Shown one piece after another: positions 58,758 through 64,000 of a stretch of 64,000 nt of DNA; within the stretch, counting starts at the first letter, position 1; every line of letters begins with the position of its first letter. The DNA is from Cryptomeria japonica (lineage: Eukaryota > Streptophyta > Pinopsida > Cupressales > Cupressaceae): contig NC_081411.1 of the NCBI RefSeq assembly GCF_030272615.1, forward strand, positions 153,687,971 through 153,751,970, given 5' to 3'. A model generated the notes under the pieces. It made no database searches and was not told where the DNA came from. It saw only the letters and a list, made by a program, of their open reading frames with translations. The position numbers and the translations under genes are program-made.

Positions 58758-60780
58758 TGTATCTTGGTCTCTGAGCGCTTTGGTAACATAGCCATCCTCT
58801 TCTTCCTTAGAATTGAAGTAGTAACGTAGGTTGACACTTGCATTAAGAATTATGGATGATAAAATTAATTATCTAGTATGATATAATTAGTTCTCTAGTA
58901 TGGTAAATGAACAATTTACTTATTAATAATTGATAAATTAATTGAACTTTGGAATATAACAAATTGATTCATGTTAAGATAGATTTTGTCTTCTAATCAA
59001 TTTAGTTGAAGTCATAAGTATTTTGAAATAGATTAATTATGGTTAAAACAGGCCTAAACCTAGTAGGGGAAATTTTGTGTACATGCCTGTCTGTGACCTG
59101 ACCAATTAAATACTAAAATTAAATATGGAATGTATGCCCACATTAAATATCTAGAGCTTAATTGTTCCAATGAGTGAGATCAAAACAAAGAAGAAAAGTT
59201 GAACTAAATATATTTGTAAAGACATTGCGAACTTGAATATTTCCTCTCTGTTTTGAACTTCATTTAATTTGTGTGTGCCTTTATCTATTTGCGTAAGGGA
59301 AAATAAGCCAGTTACATAAGTATCACTGCTAATTGAGTAAATGAAGTATTCATTAATGTCATAAATAAGTGAGTTAGGAATTAATTGTTCACAATGCTTG
59401 TGTTTATTGTTGGATATCTAGAGGTTGATCTGAAATCCTTTATCAGAATTATTTTATTATATACTATAGCTTACTAATTGCTATTGATTCATGGAAGTAT
59501 AGGCTCTCACTATCATTGCTTGGTTAGTATCTTCATTGGTAAGTATACTTCACACTCCTTGTAAACATTCTATCAGTACTCCTATGATCTAATTGAGTTT
59601 TGACTATCAATTGAATGATTCTATAATAGTTACATAAAATTGACTTTTCAGTCGAGTATTTACTATCATGAAGTGTGAAGTATGGTGATGTACAAGTTTT
59701 CAAGGTTATGTGTTACAAGCTGGCTCTTTTAATTTGTGTCACATAAGTATTGTCTCAACATTCTATGGATCATTGATTATATTGTTAAAAGAACGCATCT
59801 AACTTATCATGAATGTTGTGATCCTCACCCAAGGTCATTTTTATATAACCTCATATAGTAGGTGATGTATGTCAAGGGCCAAGGCCTTACTGACATCAGA
59901 AATCCATAAGCTTGGATTGATGTGGCTTCAGAGAGAGCTTTGAAATAAGGCATAAGGATCTTCTCACTCAATTAGAAGAAGTTTGAGGATATGTCCTGAT
60001 CATAATTGCACCACGGGTCCAATTCATAAAAGGTGAAGTTGGCATTTCTCATCCTTGTTTATGAATACTTATGATCTATGATGCTTGGCTATCAGTATGA
60101 TATTGAGGATTAAGAGGGATCCCTATGACCTTCAATAAAACTCTTGGTATGAAAGAGTATTTGATAAGCCTAGGGTTTTTGTAAAGATTCTAACATGTTC
60201 CTCAAAAGTATTTGAAATGCTAATTCTGATGATCAAACTCTAACTGATAAAGATAGTCTCATGATTTAATATAAGAAAGAATTAGCTTAGAATTGAGATG
60301 GAAGATCTAAACCTAAAATGCATTACTTCTAGGTTAGAAGTGTGGCAAGGATCTAATGAAATTTTTCTAAATCAAGTTTTCTATTGTTATGTTAGAATTA
60401 TGGATTATAAACTTATATGGAAACTAACTTGAAGAAGTTGAGTATGTCTGCAACCAACTATGATCTTGCAGATTCATTTGAATAGAGGCAGGTTGATTGG
60501 CGAGTGCTTCAACTAAGCATATTGTTGCAGACCGGCATATTTTGATATTTGCAAGACAAAATTGATTATGGGCTGAAGCTGCTTAGGTTCAGATTGGTCA
60601 AGAAGTGTTACAGACAAGGAAAACACTTCAAGCATTCACCCGCTGCGATCTCTTCGACCTATAGGGACAATCCTCAGTTGCATTAAGTATTATTGTAGCT
60701 AAATACATTGTTGCAAGTGTTGCATCAAGAGAAGCATAGTGGTTTCTCAAAATTCTTGTTATGTTGTTTTGATTTATTAT

Positions 60781-60870
60781 CAGGGTTGTATAGAGATACC
60801 TGACAATTCAGTGTTTTATGGTAGGACAATCCTATGTTGCAAATGTTCTCACCAAGTCTCTTAAAGCTTG
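60781..60870 (+). pseudogene. RNase H relic of element F
   Basis: CIEIPDNSVFYGRT is readable from 60781 in one frame and VANVLTKSL at about 60837-60863 in another. These match the copia RNase H landmarks S(C/A)I...NPVF..R(S/T) and (V/I)ADVLTKPL. The segment between them is deleted. Confidence 0.6.
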
Positions 60871-60945
60871 AGATAGACTTGGAGCTGTGGAGAACACCGC
60901 CTTGGTTGAAAGGGAGTTTCAATCTTTGTGATACATTGTATTGTA

Positions 60946-61290
60946 TCAACCACCCTCTGTGGGCAATGTAAGGTGGTAGTGTAATCTTCTCAGGGAGAAG
61001 AGTAATTGTATCCTCTGCGGGCAATGTAAGATGGTAGAAAAGATTCTCTCCACCCTTTACAGGCAATGTAAGGTGGATCCAATCTATGCTTGTGTGCGAG
61101 CTGGAAGACTATGTTATGTAGTTCCATTCTATGCTTGTGTGCAAGATAGAAGACTACAATATTCTGATTATGTCTATTCCATTTCTTGCTTGTGTGCAAG
61201 ATGGAGGACCATGTTTTCATTTTATGCTTATGGAGAGCAATGATTATGTATCTCCACTCTATGCTTGGGTGCAAGATGGAAGATTATGAT
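60946..61290. repeat. Pre-polypurine-tract repeats of element F
   Basis: Three copies of CTCTG(T/C)GGGCAATGTAAG.TGG-like sequence at about 60948, 61011 and 61050 (a fourth, weaker, at about 61437) and four of TATGCTTGTGTGCAAGATGG-like sequence at about 61085, 61130, 61186 and 61259. Some units hold CCACC...GGTGG, able to fold. Confidence 0.65.
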
Positions 61291-61608
61291 GTTACATTCT
61301 TCTTTGGGAGAAGATTGAGGTAAAGACAATGAATGATGGATATGTATGATCGATGGCATGGAAAGACTCCATGATGTGCATGAATAATTGTGTATGTATT
61401 CATGACTTGCAAGTGTGCATGTTAAAGTTTGAAGTCACCCTCCACAGGCAGTACAAGATGGATACTATGGGACACTTGTTGTAATCCTCTCTCAGGAATA
61501 TTTGAAGTTGACAACTAAGTTCAGATTACAATTTAAACATTGTATGTATTGCTTAGGGCTGGGCCCTAATCTTCTAACCTGGTTGTAAGATTATCTTTCT
61601 CCCTAATT

Positions 61609-61617
61609 AAGAGGGAG
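61609..61617 (+). promoter_or_regulatory. Polypurine tract of element F
   Basis: AAGAGGGAG abuts the 3' LTR, the position of the plus-strand primer. It differs from the AAAGGGGGAGAT of A, B and D. Confidence 0.7.
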
Positions 61618-62566
61618 TGTTGATTATAATTAGGGAATGGCGGATTCCAATTGCCTTGGGCAACATTGGAATCTGCCCAAGGGGGCTAGCCCCTTTCTCC
61701 AACGTGTAGGGCTCGACCTTATACCTCACTTCACTCCACGCTACATAATGAAACCCCACGCTACATGCATAATAACATGCTTGCTTAAATAGAGCCGACC
61801 CTATCTATCAAGGCATTTCGGATTAAAGAGATTCAAATTAAATTAAAAGTAATTTAATTTATATTAGGCCGACATACAAAGGATTTTGCATCATATATAT
61901 ATATATAAGACATATCTGCCTCATTCAAAATACAATTAATACACATCCTTCAAGCGAAATACATATCTGCTAATGATGCGAAGTTCACACATGCCTAAGG
62001 ATGCGAAGTATACATTTGAGTTCACACATGCCTAATGATGCAAAGTATACAATCTGATTAATGCAAAAGTTGGTGAAGGAATTTATATGAATCATCCCTG
62101 CCAATTAAAGAAGCAAACATCAAGTTCTTGCTGTCATAAATAAGGCTGAGCTGTTCTAGAATTAAGGTACCAGGGTTACTGAATCAGTGCAGATCTAAGA
62201 CACATCAAGAATGCAGATCTAGGGCTTGAGTCTGAGTGTTGATTGGTGTATTGAAGGAGCAAACCTGATATACATGAAAGTGCAGACCTGTGGTTGATTC
62301 CATTAGCCCTAAGAGCAAACACTTCAGACATCTTCAAGGACCTAAGATAAGTGTTGTAACTGTTATATGAATATAATCCATAATCAGATCTGAGGATCTT
62401 TTTTGGTTGGGTTTTTCCTCCTAGGAGATTTTCCCAAGGTAACCATGTGTTGTTCTTATTTCTTTGTTCATTTCTATGTCATGCCTAAATCTAGAAATCT
62501 CTAAATCTTTCAGCTAATCAAACTAAATTCTGATTTCTGAGTTTATATTAATCTGTAAAAATAACA
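61618..62566 (+). repeat. 3' LTR of element F
   Basis: 949 bases, TGTTGATTATAATT to AAAAATAACA, followed by the CAAAG duplication. Partner of 56863-57810. Confidence 0.92.
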
Positions 62567-62571
62567 CAAAG

Positions 62572-64000
62572 ATTTATATTTTATGAAGTTTCGCTATTTC
62601 GAGATTTTAATTTTCACTTAAATATAATTGAATGGAATAAGTATAACTGTGATGTCAAATAAATAACAAATTAAGTGGATAGTTAAGAAGTGCTTAGGTC
62701 TTGGTAATGTTATAGTTTGATTGATTTGAAATGTTAGATATCTTATATAAATGTACATTTTGTAGCATGGGGATGGTTGACTCCAATAACTTAGTTTATG
62801 TAAATGTTCAGTTGTTCATCTATTTGCATGTTGAGATATACTAGGAGATTACTTATCACTTAAGTAATTTTGTTGTGTGTGTGTGGTGATGAATCAATAG
62901 CATATTTTATTAGTGGATTTTGATGTGATTATATATCCATCAACTTATCTATTTAGGCGTATAGGTCATTAAGATAGTTGATATTTGAGTTGGAAGTTTT
63001 TAATGGGAGCAAGACAAATGGTAGCTTGTGATAGATTGAGCTAGAGTAAGTGGATATTTAAGTTGAAGGTTTTTAATGAAAGCAAGACAAGTGGCAGTTT
63101 GTGATAGATTGTGCTAGAGTAAGTGAACACATAGGCATTCACGTGGGTCCATATCATTTGAAACCAATCAAATATTGCTAAGTATAATCTAATGTCATGG
63201 GTATGGTGATCTCCTTATAGAGGGTAGGATATATGTGTGTGTGAGAGAAAATTCATCAGTTGTTCAAAACATTTTTTCATTGTAGCTTCAATGCCACTTG
63301 TCATGTTCCTCTTTACTTAGGGAAAATGGAAAACATAGTTGCACAAAACTTTGAGTTATGTTGTTTTGCCCTTGGTTGTAGATCTTGTGTTGATTGACAT
63401 GGGTCATGGGATTTTGTTACATTTTAAGCAGTCAATTTGCAAGTCCAAAATGTTAGTAAGAAGCTTTTCATGGTACATTTGGTTTAATGTGTCTTATATT
63501 CATTGGTTGAGAGGTGAGCACATGGTTTACTCACATGGGCTATTGATTGAAGGCCAAAGTTCAAACTTGTCAACTAAGTAATATCTCAGCCTTCAAAATA
63601 AAATAAGATAGTATGTGAAATTTGTTGAAGGAACAATTATATTACATATTAGATTGAGAGGGTGAGACCATTGTGTAGGGGCATTGTTGTAGTGTAATCA
63701 TGAAATGTAGAGGCAAATCTAATTGTGAGTCATGATATTTATGTAGGAGGTAGTTAATGAGGTAAACCAAGATTAGAAAACCCATTTCATTTGCACAAAT
63801 TAATAAAGGAACCAAGTACTTATAGACGAGCAACCTTCTAGCCATAACTAAATCCCAAAAACCTATAAAATTAAGTTCTTGTAGTCACTTTGCATAAAAA
63901 TTCCTAAGAAACTCTTTATCTATGAGGGAATATGATCTATTTGAGTGTACAAAAGTGATTCATGAGAGTAATTAATTCTCTAGAGAGGTTGTTGTTGTTG
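62572..64000. other. AT-rich DNA right of element F
   Basis: No gene is supported; open frames at 63339-63581 and 63642-63845 show no family features. It contains the 73-bp tandem duplication listed separately. Confidence 0.4.
62978..63123. repeat. 73-bp tandem duplication
   Basis: Copies begin at 62978 and 63051; both contain AGCAAGACAA.TGG.AG and TTGTGATAGATTG.GCTAGAGTAAG. Confidence 0.8.

Larger units (their letters stand above)
56863..62566 (+). mobile_element. F: two-LTR copia-type element without intact pol
   Basis: LTRs of 948 and 949 bases (56863-57810 and 61618-62566) with matching CAAAG duplications. A primer-binding site TGGTATCAGAGC directly follows the 5' LTR and a purine tract precedes the 3' LTR. 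The internal 3.8 kb lacks long ORFs; only a trace of RNase H is readable (60781-60870). The left LTR begins TA instead of TG. With LTRs this similar, the loss of pol probably predates insertion, making it a non-autonomous derivative. Confidence 0.88.

Noticed and set aside
60725-61274. Minus-strand open frames in element F
   Set aside because: They are produced by the tandem pre-polypurine-tract repeats and run opposite to the RNase H relic.

Overview
The window is nuclear DNA of a seed plant with a large, retrotransposon-rich genome. Every long coding remnant is a plant-type LTR or LINE retroelement, except one intact host gene for a leucine-rich-repeat extensin (LRX) protein. A conifer or other gymnosperm is my best guess, from the element load and decay; the sequence alone does not prove it.

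Layout. 1-1014 is AT-rich and featureless. 1015-22052 is a plus-strand LTR element (E1) with a 5' LTR, a coiled-coil/CCHC ORF1 and an unrecognised ORF2. E1 is split at 5670/21351 by a minus-strand Ty1/copia element (A, 5671-21350, target duplication CTATC). A is split inside its reverse transcriptase by a minus-strand element without pol (B, 8096-16540, duplication TACCA). B carries an extra LTR of another family (C, 11550-13058), flanked by a 228-bp duplicated piece of B. 23133-30270 is a decayed L1-type LINE with an extra third ORF. 33218-33788 is a solo LTR (duplication TTGTG). 34339-46867 is a second plus-strand E-type element (E2), split inside its zinc-knuckle region by copia element D (36381-43835, duplication ATATG). 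46868-49560 is AT-rich with small tandem repeats. 49655-52567 holds the promoter region and single-exon coding region of the LRX gene. 55565-56345 is a minisatellite of about 40-bp units. 56863-62566 is a two-LTR copia-type element (F, duplication CAAAG) with only a trace of RNase H. The rest is AT-rich with a 73-bp tandem duplication.

How it fits together. A and D encode the usual copia set (gag, protease, integrase, reverse transcriptase, RNase H). B, E1 and E2 encode none of the enzymes. They share an ORF1 of about 360 codons (coiled coil plus three or four CCHC knuckles) followed by an ORF2 with two conserved blocks and a helical C-terminus. B has the same polypurine-tract segment as A and D. 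A 16-base U3 segment near the LTR start recurs in A, B, C, D, E1 and E2, and in A, B and D it is the inverse of a segment beside the polypurine tract. The simplest reading is a non-autonomous lineage with its own proteins, mobilised by the copia enzymes. This is the most unusual system in the window.
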